Assembly: GCA_030740295.1 (NCBI GenBank)
Contig: JASLXP010000570.1
Coordinates: 1 to 6,032, forward strand
DNA length: 6,032 nucleotides
Reading direction: 5' to 3'
DNA from: Planctomycetota bacterium
GTDB taxonomy: Bacteria; Planctomycetota; PUPC01; JACPCR01
Shown: positions 1-6,012 of the stretch, in pieces
Position numbering within the stretch: position 1 is the first letter of the stretch
Layout of the letters: each line of letters starts with the position of its first letter
Position numbers and translations under genes: made by a program
The notes under the pieces: generated by a model
The model's database searches: none
What the model was told of the DNA's origin: nothing
The model's input: the letters and a program-made list of their open reading frames with translations, nothing else

Positions 1-25
1 CGTTTATTGAAGACCATTTCACCCG

Positions 26-56
26 TTGACGCGCCCTTCAGGCCCATTCCTATAGT
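26..56 (+). promoter_or_regulatory. Candidate sigma70-type promoter for the porin-like gene
   Basis: TTGACG at 26-31 matches the -35 consensus at five of six bases, and TATAGT at 51-56 matches the -10 consensus at five of six. The 19-bp spacer is longer than the usual 17. Transcription would start near 63 and give a leader of roughly 100 nt before the TTG start at 160. A second AT-rich block, TATTAT at 80-85, has only a poor -35 partner (TTGCGC at 58-63). This is a pattern match only. Confidence 0.35.
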
Positions 57-97
57 ATTGCGCCTGTCAGACTTGTGGATATTATAAGCGCCCTTCA
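31..97 (+). repeat. 10-bp direct repeat GCGCCCTTCA (31-40 and 88-97)
   Basis: The same ten bases occur at 31-40 and 88-97, with start points 57 bp apart. The first copy lies in the spacer of the candidate promoter, directly after its -35 box. The second lies about 60 bp before the porin-like gene. This placement could suit a pair of regulator binding sites, but neither copy is palindromic and a chance match cannot be excluded. Confidence 0.35.
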
Positions 98-146
98 TCG
101 GGTATGAATGCGGAGTTTCTCAGCACAGAGTCAGAAAACAGCAACC

Positions 147-162
147 GGAGGTTATCCCTTTG
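147..162 (+). promoter_or_regulatory. Ribosome binding site fixing a TTG start
   Basis: GGAGG at 147-151 is followed after 8 nt by TTG at 160-162. This is a textbook Shine-Dalgarno distance and supports the non-ATG start. No ATG lies in frame upstream. The next in-frame candidate, GTG at 190, would cut into the signal peptide. It is the only strong Shine-Dalgarno sequence before any of the four genes. Confidence 0.75.
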
Positions 163-1680
163 TCTGCAAAGAATGGTAATGGTTTCCTAGTGGGCGTCCT
201 TCTCATAGCTGCCGCGCAGCATGCAGGGGCACAAATCACCATCGAAGGTGAGATTGCTTTCAGGTCAGTCCTGCGGAACAACAATATCGATTTCACGGAT
301 CGGCGGACCATCCCGGGTACAGCCCTGGTTACCGGAGCGGATGACGACCACTTCTGGGATTCCCAGGTTAACCTCATCATCGGCGCAGCTCTCGCCGGCA
401 AAATCAGCGCGGTCGTTGACCTTCAGTCCCAATTTGTCTGGGGTCTCGATGACACCTCGACCGACCAGACCAACGCGGTCAACACCTCCAATGCTGCAAG
501 GATGGAAGTCCGTGAGGCATACCTTGAATTTCAAGAGTTCATATCGCCCAACGTGACCATGACGGTCGGTCTGCAAGAGATCAGCTATGACTTGCGAGGC
601 AACGGTAACAGTTTCTTTCTTAATACTTCCGAACGAGAGAACCGCCGCTGGATCGATTCAAACACTGTCTTTCTCAATCAACCGGCAAACGCTGTTGCGA
701 TATCCTCAGCGGGATTCGGCTTCGCTCCCAACAGCTCAACCAACTTACCTACGCAAGTGGGTGATGGTCAGTCCAGCGCGGCCGGCGCACTCAAGTTTGT
801 ATACGACGCTGACCCTGTCTTCATCGACTTCTTCTACGCCCAGTTGGAAGAGACCTTTGCCGCCCGTGATGACCATTGGATCACCGGCCTCGTCATCGAT
901 TATCTGCTTGGTGAAGACAGCATCATTCGCGGGCATTTCCTTTATATAAAAGACGAGGACTCTCTTACGGCCGCGGCCCTGGCTGACCCGGTTAATATTT
1001 TTACCGGCGGCAACATTCAGATGTTCCAGGCCGGTCTTGGAGTGTCTTACATCTTTGATATGGGCAATCCGCTCGAGGTTTACGGCCAGTTCGGGTACCA
1101 GACTGGTACCTATGGCGACACGTTGGATCTCGCCGGTACTCGATTCGCCGTGGACCATAGCGCTGTCGCCTTCAATATTGGTTTGAAATACTCGTGGGAA
1201 AACGTTGCCTACGTTCCCTGGATCGACCTCTCTTACTGGTTCTTCTCCGGTGATGGCGATGCCACTGATGGCGACCAGGAAGGCTGGATTCCCTACGGCG
1301 ATGTAGACGACATGCTCATCTTCGAAGAAAATCACTACGGACTCGGGGTTGGCTCGGGTTACTCCGCAATCAAACTCAAGACTGGTTTCAAACCTTCTGA
1401 GGAGACAGATATCGGGTTACGGGTCGCCCTGTTTCAGGCATCAGAGGATAACTTTCGCCGTATCAATGGCGGCGCCGTGCAGACACTCAACTACCTGGAC
1501 ACCATTGGTCAGGAATTCGATCTTCTCTTCAGTTGGGACTACACGGAAGACGTCACTTTCTCCGCCGCAGCCGCATTCATGGCCGGTGAAGATTTTCTCG
1601 ACGACGCTGTAGATGGTGGTGGTGCTGTGGATGCGGCCAACGCACTAAGATTCGATCTGGGCATCAACGCACGCTTCTAA
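160..1680 (+). CDS. Porin-like outer-membrane beta-barrel protein
   Basis: This 506-residue protein is predicted to be exported and inserted in the outer membrane as a channel or porin. It begins with a signal peptide: a short n-region containing Lys4, a hydrophobic core at about 9-19, and a likely signal-peptidase I cut after Ala24 (HAGA|Q). The mature part is rich in alternating polar and hydrophobic strands with many Asp, Gly, Asn and aromatic residues. It ends in an amphipathic strand closing with a terminal Phe (496-506, LRFDLGINARF), the usual signal for outer-membrane assembly. The stretch REAYLEFQEF (118-127) followed by VGLQEISYDLRGNG (136-149) resembles the strand-turn-strand pattern of alginate-export-type (AlgE-like) porins. 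That family call is from memory of the motif and is tentative. The substrate is unknown. The start is TTG, chosen because of the GGAGG 8 nt upstream and the intact signal peptide. No strong terminator follows it. Confidence 0.7.
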   Translation: MSAKNGNGFLVGVLLIAAAQHAGAQITIEGEIAFRSVLRNNNIDFTDRRTIPGTALVTGADDDHFWDSQVNLIIGAALAGKISAVVDLQSQFVWGLDDTSTDQTNAVNTSNAARMEVREAYLEFQEFISPNVTMTVGLQEISYDLRGNGNSFFLNTSERENRRWIDSNTVFLNQPANAVAISSAGFGFAPNSSTNLPTQVGDGQSSAAGALKFVYDADPVFIDFFYAQLEETFAARDDHWITGLVIDYLLGEDSIIRGHFLYIKDEDSLTAAALADPVNIFTGGNIQMFQAGLGVSYIFDMGNPLEVYGQFGYQTGTYGDTLDLAGTRFAVDHSAVAFNIGLKYSWENVAYVPWIDLSYWFFSGDGDATDGDQEGWIPYGDVDDMLIFEENHYGLGVGSGYSAIKLKTGFKPSEETDIGLRVALFQASEDNFRRINGGAVQTLNYLDTIGQEFDLLFSWDYTEDVTFSAAAAFMAGEDFLDDAVDGGGAVDAANALRFDLGINARF

Positions 1681-1777
1681 ACAACCCATCAGAACCCCGA
1701 GGAAACCGTCTTTGAGCGGCTTTTCCCACGTACGGGCCGACTTCTCAAGTTGTTGCGCTACAAGGAGATTCAGGCAG

Positions 1778-1805
1778 TTGAAAAGGCCTTACCCGCAACT
1801 ATAAT
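1778..1805 (+). promoter_or_regulatory. Strong sigma70-type promoter for the TPR/alpha-CTD gene
   Basis: TTGAAA at 1778-1783 (five of six bases of the -35 consensus) and TATAAT at 1800-1805 (six of six) are separated by 16 bp. Transcription would start near 1812, leaving a leader of about 110 nt before the ATG at 1923. The near-consensus match suggests high basal, housekeeping-type expression independent of the upstream porin-like gene. Confidence 0.7.
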
Positions 1806-1857
1806 GCCCGACTTCCTCCACCCATCCTTAAAGCCGATTGCACTCGTAAACCCACTG

Positions 1858-1878
1858 TCGCAGGGCTGATTTCTGCGA
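1858..1878 (+). other. Small stem-loop in the leader of the TPR/alpha-CTD gene
   Basis: TCGCAG at 1858-1863 and CTGCGA at 1873-1878 form a perfect 6-bp stem around a 9-nt loop, within the predicted untranslated leader. No T-tract follows, so it is not an intrinsic terminator. It matches no riboswitch class I recognise. It may be a regulatory or stabilising hairpin, or chance. Confidence 0.3.
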
Positions 1879-1922
1879 AAGACGGTGTTGTACCATTCCC
1901 TTCATCAGATGGCGAAACCAAT

Positions 1923-3305
1923 ATGAACGAGAACCTAGAAACCCCGATCAATCCCGAAGCAGGAGATTACATTTCCGACGTCGCCGCAGCGCCCGAAGAA
2001 ACACTGCCGGAAATAGAATCTGCCTTTACAGGAAACTCCATCGATCGCGAGGAGCTTTTTGCTGCCCGTAAAGATATTTTTCAGCACGAGAAGCTCATCA
2101 CAAAGCTCGAAGGGATGCTCGGCGATCTTGAATCCGCAGCAGCAAATGCGTCGAGTCCGGCGGACAAGAAGGCTACCGGTGTAAAGCTAGGATTCGCGCA
2201 GTGGATCCTGAACGACATACCGAATGCCATTGCCACCTTCGATGCCACCAGCGGTGACGAGGCAAGCTTCATGCTCAGCCAGGTCTACCTGGAACAGGAA
2301 CTACCGGGCAAGGCCCTTCCCATACTCGAAAAACTCGCGGCAAAAGATGACAGCCTTGAAGTCACCTGTGCACTTATCGAGGCTCGCACCAAAATCGGTG
2401 AAGCCCAGAAGACTGTTAAGGAGGCCGAAAAGCTGGCCAAGAAGAACCCAAACAGTCCCGACGCGATATATCAGCAGGCGCTGGCACTCGATTTCCTCGG
2501 TGAATACGAATCAGCCATTGAAAACTACGAAGCAGCACTCGACCGCGACCGCACCCACGCCAAAGCAAGCTTTCGCCTCGGCTATAGCCTCGCACTCAGA
2601 GGCCAGGAAAAAGAAGCCATCGCCTGCTATCAACGCTGCATCGAATCCGGGCCAGTCCACACAAGCGCGCTCACCAATCTCGGCCTTCTCTATGAAGACA
2701 GCCGCCAGTACGACAAAGCAGTAAAGTGCTTCCAGCAAGTCCTCGCCGGCGATCCAACCGATGGCAGAGCACGCCTCTTCCTCAAAGATGCCATGGCTTC
2801 GCTGAACATGGAATACGATGAAGAGCAGCACGGCGAATTTGAAAAGCGTTCCGACCTCCTTCAGCAGCCGGTTACCGATTTCGAGCTCTCAGTCAGATGC
2901 CGCAGCGCATTGGAAACTATCGGAATCATTACCATCAGCGATCTGGTCGCACACACAGAACAAGAATTACTCGCCTGTAAGAATTTCGGGGAGACATCAC
3001 TGCAGGAGATCAAAGCACTCCTCACAGCAAAAAATCTGGGCCTCGGAATGACAGCGGCCCAACTCTATGGCGACGGGTCATCCATGCAGGGCGGCGACGG
3101 CAACATGGACAAACTGGTATCCGACCTCGACCTGTCGGTTCGCTCACGCCGCTGCATGGAACGCCTCGGAATTGTCACCGTGCGCGACCTCATGGAAAAA
3201 TCTGAGCGTGAACTGCTCAGTGGCAAAAACTTTGGCCGCACATCGCTCAAAGAGCTCAAAGACAAGCTCACCGAGCTTGGCCTCGTCCTTGCCGAAGATT
3301 CGTGA
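1923..3305 (+). CDS. TPR protein with two tandem RNA polymerase alpha-CTD-like domains
   Basis: This 460-residue protein has no signal peptide or membrane segment, so it is probably cytosolic. An acidic, probably disordered head (1-40) and a helical stretch (41-75) precede about six TPR-like repeats at roughly 80-280. The clearest repeats are 180-213, 214-246 and 247-280, with the typical LG/Y/A...A pattern. Two copies of the helix-hairpin-helix fold of the RNA polymerase alpha C-terminal domain follow, at about 311-376 and 396-456. By hand alignment they are identical at 27 of 50 positions. Both keep the SVR motif (Arg325, Arg407 aligning with E. coli alpha Arg265) and the NFGxTSLxE(I/L)K motif (354-364, 436-446). 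There is no alpha N-terminal domain, so this is not a core polymerase subunit. Proteins of this general type are, to my recollection, annotated in planctomycete genomes without a defined function. A role as a transcription- or DNA/RNA-binding adaptor is inference. The ATG at 1923 lacks a Shine-Dalgarno sequence. The frame stays open upstream to 1782 but offers no ATG, GTG or TTG start. Confidence 0.85.
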   Translation: MNENLETPINPEAGDYISDVAAAPEETLPEIESAFTGNSIDREELFAARKDIFQHEKLITKLEGMLGDLESAAANASSPADKKATGVKLGFAQWILNDIPNAIATFDATSGDEASFMLSQVYLEQELPGKALPILEKLAAKDDSLEVTCALIEARTKIGEAQKTVKEAEKLAKKNPNSPDAIYQQALALDFLGEYESAIENYEAALDRDRTHAKASFRLGYSLALRGQEKEAIACYQRCIESGPVHTSALTNLGLLYEDSRQYDKAVKCFQQVLAGDPTDGRARLFLKDAMASLNMEYDEEQHGEFEKRSDLLQQPVTDFELSVRCRSALETIGIITISDLVAHTEQELLACKNFGETSLQEIKALLTAKNLGLGMTAAQLYGDGSSMQGGDGNMDKLVSDLDLSVRSRRCMERLGIVTVRDLMEKSERELLSGKNFGRTSLKELKDKLTELGLVLAEDS

Positions 3306-3330
3306 GACGATAGACAAATCAGGAAAATCA

Positions 3331-3364
3331 AGCCGCCTCTCGTCAAGACAGGCGGCTTTTTTTT
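3331..3364 (+). terminator. Intrinsic terminator after the TPR/alpha-CTD gene
   Basis: AGCCGCCT at 3331-3338 pairs perfectly with AGGCGGCT at 3350-3357 around an 11-nt loop, and a run of eight T residues (3357-3364) follows at once. It lies 26 nt past the stop codon at 3303-3305. This is a classic rho-independent terminator. It separates the TPR/alpha-CTD gene from the dehydrogenase. Confidence 0.92.
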
Positions 3365-3424
3365 GGCGTTAAGCAGCAAGCCACCGTTCGTTGGTGATTA
3401 AGTTCATCTCTTGAGACTTTACGG

Positions 3425-4375
3425 ATGACCAAAATCCTCGTCACCGACATCGCCTGGCCTGACTTCGCTATCGAAGAAGAAATCCTCGAGCGGGTCCATG
3501 CCGAACCCGTAATCGCAACCAACACGGATGAGCAGACACTCGTCAGATTCGCCACGGACTGCGAGGCAATCATGACCTGCTGGGCACCGACGACAGCAAG
3601 AGTGATCCAAGCGTGCCAGAGATGCCGCATCGTGGCACGTTTTGGGATCGGGCTCGACAACATTGATGTCGCTCACTGCACAAAGCACGGCATACCTGTG
3701 ACCAATGTGCCTGATTATTGCCTCGGTGAAGTCGCAGACCACACCCTTGCATTGCTCCTTTCACTGGCACGGAAGATCTCATTCTACGATTCGCAGATAA
3801 AGGCAGGAGGCTATGACCTGCGTTCTGGATACCCGTTGAACCGACTCTCTGAAAGAACTCTGGGCATCATTGGCTTCGGCAGGATTGGCCGCGAAGTCGC
3901 CCGCCGGGCTCAAGCCTTTGGGATAAAGGTCATCGTGTATTCACGAAATCTCGCCGCGGTAGACGCGGCCGAACAGCAGGTCAGACCGGTGCCGCTCGAT
4001 GTACTGCTCAGCCATTCCGATTTCATCAGTCTCCACGTGCCTCTGACCGAAGAGACATCCTGTCTGCTCGGTAAGCACGAGTTCGAGACCATGAAGCCGG
4101 GCGCCTTCCTGATCAACACAGCCAGAGGCGGCCTCATCGATCACGGCGCGCTTCTCGATGCCCTGAATTCCGGCCATCTCCGGGGCGCTGCATTGGATGT
4201 CACGGAGCCAGAGCCGTTGAACCACGACCATCCGCTGCTCAGGCACGAACGCGTGGTCCATACTCCGCACGCCGCCTTCGCTTCTGAAGAATCCATTGCG
4301 GAGCTGCGTGCCCGAACTGCAAAAGAGGTCGTGCGGGCTTTGAAGGGAATGCCGCTGCAACATCGCGTGAACTAA
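3425..4375 (+). CDS. D-2-hydroxyacid dehydrogenase (CtBP/phosphoglycerate dehydrogenase-like)
   Basis: This 316-residue cytosolic enzyme is full length for its family and would interconvert a 2-oxoacid and a D-2-hydroxyacid using a nicotinamide cofactor. An N-terminal substrate-domain part (about 1-100) leads into the conserved RFGIGLDNID (72-81) and NVPDYC (94-99) regions. The Rossmann cofactor domain follows, with GFGRIG at 150-155. The catalytic triad is complete: Arg234 in NTARGG, Glu263 in DVTEPEP and His282 in HTPHAAF. After the second beta strand, where NAD-specific members usually carry Asp, this protein has Ser173-Arg174 (VYSRN). That suggests NADP(H) preference, as in glyoxylate/hydroxypyruvate reductases of the GhrA type. 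There is no C-terminal ACT domain, so serine-feedback control as in classical SerA is not expected. The NVPDYC...EVADHTLALLL stretch resembles bacterial proteins labelled C-terminal-binding-protein-like. The substrate is undetermined. Only a weak GAG lies upstream of the ATG. The sulfatase gene follows 99 bp downstream. Confidence 0.9.
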   Translation: MTKILVTDIAWPDFAIEEEILERVHAEPVIATNTDEQTLVRFATDCEAIMTCWAPTTARVIQACQRCRIVARFGIGLDNIDVAHCTKHGIPVTNVPDYCLGEVADHTLALLLSLARKISFYDSQIKAGGYDLRSGYPLNRLSERTLGIIGFGRIGREVARRAQAFGIKVIVYSRNLAAVDAAEQQVRPVPLDVLLSHSDFISLHVPLTEETSCLLGKHEFETMKPGAFLINTARGGLIDHGALLDALNSGHLRGAALDVTEPEPLNHDHPLLRHERVVHTPHAAFASEESIAELRARTAKEVVRALKGMPLQHRVN

Positions 4376-4474
4376 CTGAGAAGACAGTAATGATGATTCA
4401 TAGAGCGGTGCCTCCCTGAGCGTCAACACTCCATTACTTTACTTCAGCATCCTGACCTCCCCTCCTCTCACTCC

Positions 4475-5917
4475 ATGCCCAAGCCAGCCAACCTGCTTTT
4501 CATCTGTTCCGATCAGCACAGCCGCGACATGTCCGGCTGTTACGGCAATCCGGTCATCCAGACTCCGCACATCGATACCCTCGCGGCCCGAGGCACGCGT
4601 TTTACAAATGCGGTCACCAATTGCCCTATATGCGTACCGGCGCGCGCCTCTCTGGCCACGGGGAAATACGTTCACCAGATTGGCTATTGGGACAATGCCT
4701 TCCCCTACGAAGGCCGCGTCAGAGGCTGGGGTCACCAACTCATCGACCAGGGATATCAGGTCGACTCCATTGGAAAGCTCCATTACCGGAGCGTTGACGA
4801 TGACCAGGGCTTCGTCAACGAAATCGAGGGCCTTTACGTGGTCGACGGTATCGGAGACATCGAAGGCAGCCTGCGAGAAGAAGCCCCCTTCAGGCACAAG
4901 CGGAGCGGAGTCATCGAGGCTGGCCCGGGCAACTCCACCTATCTCGAATACGACCTGAGGAACGAACAGAACGGCCGCAAATGGCTTCAGGAACACGCCA
5001 ACGACGATAAGCCGTGGATGCTCTTCCTGTCATTCGTTTGCCCGCACCCGCCCTTCATCTCTCCGCCGGACTGGTTCGACAGGTACCCGCTCGAAGATAT
5101 TCCGCTGCCACCACAGTGGCGGCACGAGGACTGGCCTGACCATCCGGTCATGAACTACTTCAGAGATTTTTTTGACCATGCGACGCCATTCTCCGAAGAG
5201 GAAGTTCGAAGAATGAATGCCGCGTACTTCGGCGTCACCAGCTTCCTCGATGAACGAATTGGTGAAGTATTGCAGACCCTGGATGAATCCGGTCTGGCCG
5301 ATTCAACCAGGGTCATTTACACCTCCGACCATGGCGAAAGCCGCGGGGCGCGAGGCAGATTCGGCAAGCTTTCCATGTACTCTGAATCCGTCGGAATCCC
5401 GTTCATAATGGCCGGCCCGGATATTCCTGTGGGCACGGTATCCGATACACCAATTTCACTCGTCGATTGCGGCCCGACCATCCTCGATGCTGTCGGCGCT
5501 GAGGAGCCAGAGAGCGAACTGCCTGGTGAATCTCTTTTTTCACTTATTGAAAGCCGTGACCGGTACGTCTTCAGCGAATACCACTCAGTCGGTTCGAAGA
5601 ACGGTTTCTACATGCTGCGCAACCGGCAGCATAAATACGTTCACTACGTCGGGGCCCCACCGCAACTGTTCGACCTCGCGGCCGATCCACATGAGATGCA
5701 CAACCTTGCTCAAAAGCCGGAGCACAAGACGCTTTTGAATCAGCTTGAACGGGAACTCCGTACCCTGCTCGATCCCGAGGCTGTCAATGAAACCGCACAG
5801 CGAGACCAGCGTGCTATAGTGGAATCATTCGGTGGAAGAGCTCCCATATTCGCGCGAGGTGCATTCGATAACTCGCCTGTTCCCGGTGAAGCACCCAGAT
5901 TCAAACAGAACGGCTGA
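4475..5917 (+). CDS. Cytosolic sulfatase, choline-sulfatase-like
   Basis: This 480-residue member of the alkaline-phosphatase-superfamily sulfatases would hydrolyse a sulfate ester (or possibly a phosphonate monoester). The signature CVPARASLATG (53-63) places Cys53 as the residue converted to formylglycine, so a maturase elsewhere in the genome is required. Metal-site residues are visible: Asp13-Gln14 near the N-terminus and Asp285-His286 in TSDHGE. Other likely active-site residues are Arg57, Lys101, His103, His191 and Lys298. The Asp-Gln pair rather than Asp-Asp, and the tail around 431-450 (LDPEAVNETAQRDQRAIVE), recall choline sulfatase (BetC) and phosphonate monoester hydrolases. The true substrate is unknown. 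There is no signal peptide: the protein opens directly into the first core strand (NLLFICSDQ), so it should act in the cytosol, unlike many polysaccharide sulfatases. The start is firm, because an in-frame stop lies at 4394-4396 and no ATG, GTG or TTG lies between. The ATG is preceded by a pyrimidine-rich stretch with no Shine-Dalgarno sequence. Confidence 0.9.
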   Translation: MPKPANLLFICSDQHSRDMSGCYGNPVIQTPHIDTLAARGTRFTNAVTNCPICVPARASLATGKYVHQIGYWDNAFPYEGRVRGWGHQLIDQGYQVDSIGKLHYRSVDDDQGFVNEIEGLYVVDGIGDIEGSLREEAPFRHKRSGVIEAGPGNSTYLEYDLRNEQNGRKWLQEHANDDKPWMLFLSFVCPHPPFISPPDWFDRYPLEDIPLPPQWRHEDWPDHPVMNYFRDFFDHATPFSEEEVRRMNAAYFGVTSFLDERIGEVLQTLDESGLADSTRVIYTSDHGESRGARGRFGKLSMYSESVGIPFIMAGPDIPVGTVSDTPISLVDCGPTILDAVGAEEPESELPGESLFSLIESRDRYVFSEYHSVGSKNGFYMLRNRQHKYVHYVGAPPQLFDLAADPHEMHNLAQKPEHKTLLNQLERELRTLLDPEAVNETAQRDQRAIVESFGGRAPIFARGAFDNSPVPGEAPRFKQNG

Positions 5918-5938
5918 TTCGCTTGCTCCAAACTTCAG

Positions 5939-5990
5939 GTAATCCCTCAAAGACAAACCGACGCTCACTTTGGTCTTCTGAAAGGGTTAC
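5939..5990 (+). other. Long imperfect hairpin downstream of the sulfatase
   Basis: GTAA (5939-5942) and CCCT (5944-5947) pair with TTAC (5987-5990) and AGGG (5983-5986), with one bulged base. Further in, AAGACAAA (5950-5957) pairs with TTT (5969-5971) and GTCTT (5973-5977) around an 11-nt apical loop. This gives about 16 paired bases. No T-tract follows, so it is not a canonical intrinsic terminator. It could be a 3'-end processing or stability structure of the sulfatase transcript. Confidence 0.4.
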
Positions 5991-6012
5991 TGAGAAATCA
6001 AAACGGAAGAAT

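Noticed and set aside
1..87. Open frame from the window edge to TAA at 85-87, possibly the tail of an upstream gene
   Set aside because: It is only 28 codons with rare-looking codons (TTA, ATA, GTA) and no recognisable motif. It also overlaps the candidate promoter, so there is not enough to call a gene.
745..1335. 196-residue open frame on the - strand inside the porin-like gene
   Set aside because: It lies fully antisense to a gene with a signal peptide, strong Shine-Dalgarno sequence and coherent barrel features, and its translation shows no recognisable domain.
1703..1724. Possible terminator after the porin-like gene (AAACCG ... CGGCTTTT)
   Set aside because: The stem is only three GC and three AU pairs with a bulge, and the T-run is four bases, too weak to call.
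1782..1922. Upstream extension of the TPR gene's reading frame
   Set aside because: The frame is open but has no ATG, GTG or TTG start (only a CTG at 1866), and it overlaps the -10 box and leader, so ATG at 1923 was kept.
2224..2724. 166-residue open frame on the + strand in another frame of the TPR gene
   Set aside because: It overlaps the TPR repeats in a different frame, and its composition (many Ser, Arg, Pro, Lys) is typical of a shifted frame.
2883..3287. Reading the TPR gene as a true RNA polymerase alpha subunit
   Set aside because: The alpha N-terminal assembly domain is absent and replaced by TPR repeats. Only the C-terminal domain fold is shared, in two copies.
3941..4429. 162-residue open frame on the - strand over the end of the dehydrogenase gene
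   Set aside because: It is antisense to the catalytic Arg, Glu and His region of a full-length enzyme and resembles no family I recognise.
4386..4438. 7-bp inverted repeat AGTAATG / CATTACT between the dehydrogenase and sulfatase genes
   Set aside because: The arms are 39 bp apart, AT-rich and followed by only a short T-run, so chance is the simpler explanation.
4439..4996. 185-residue open frame on the - strand over the start of the sulfatase gene
   Set aside because: The + strand encodes the conserved sulfatase core, including the Cys53 signature, across the same bases. The antisense frame is a by-product of its codon bias.
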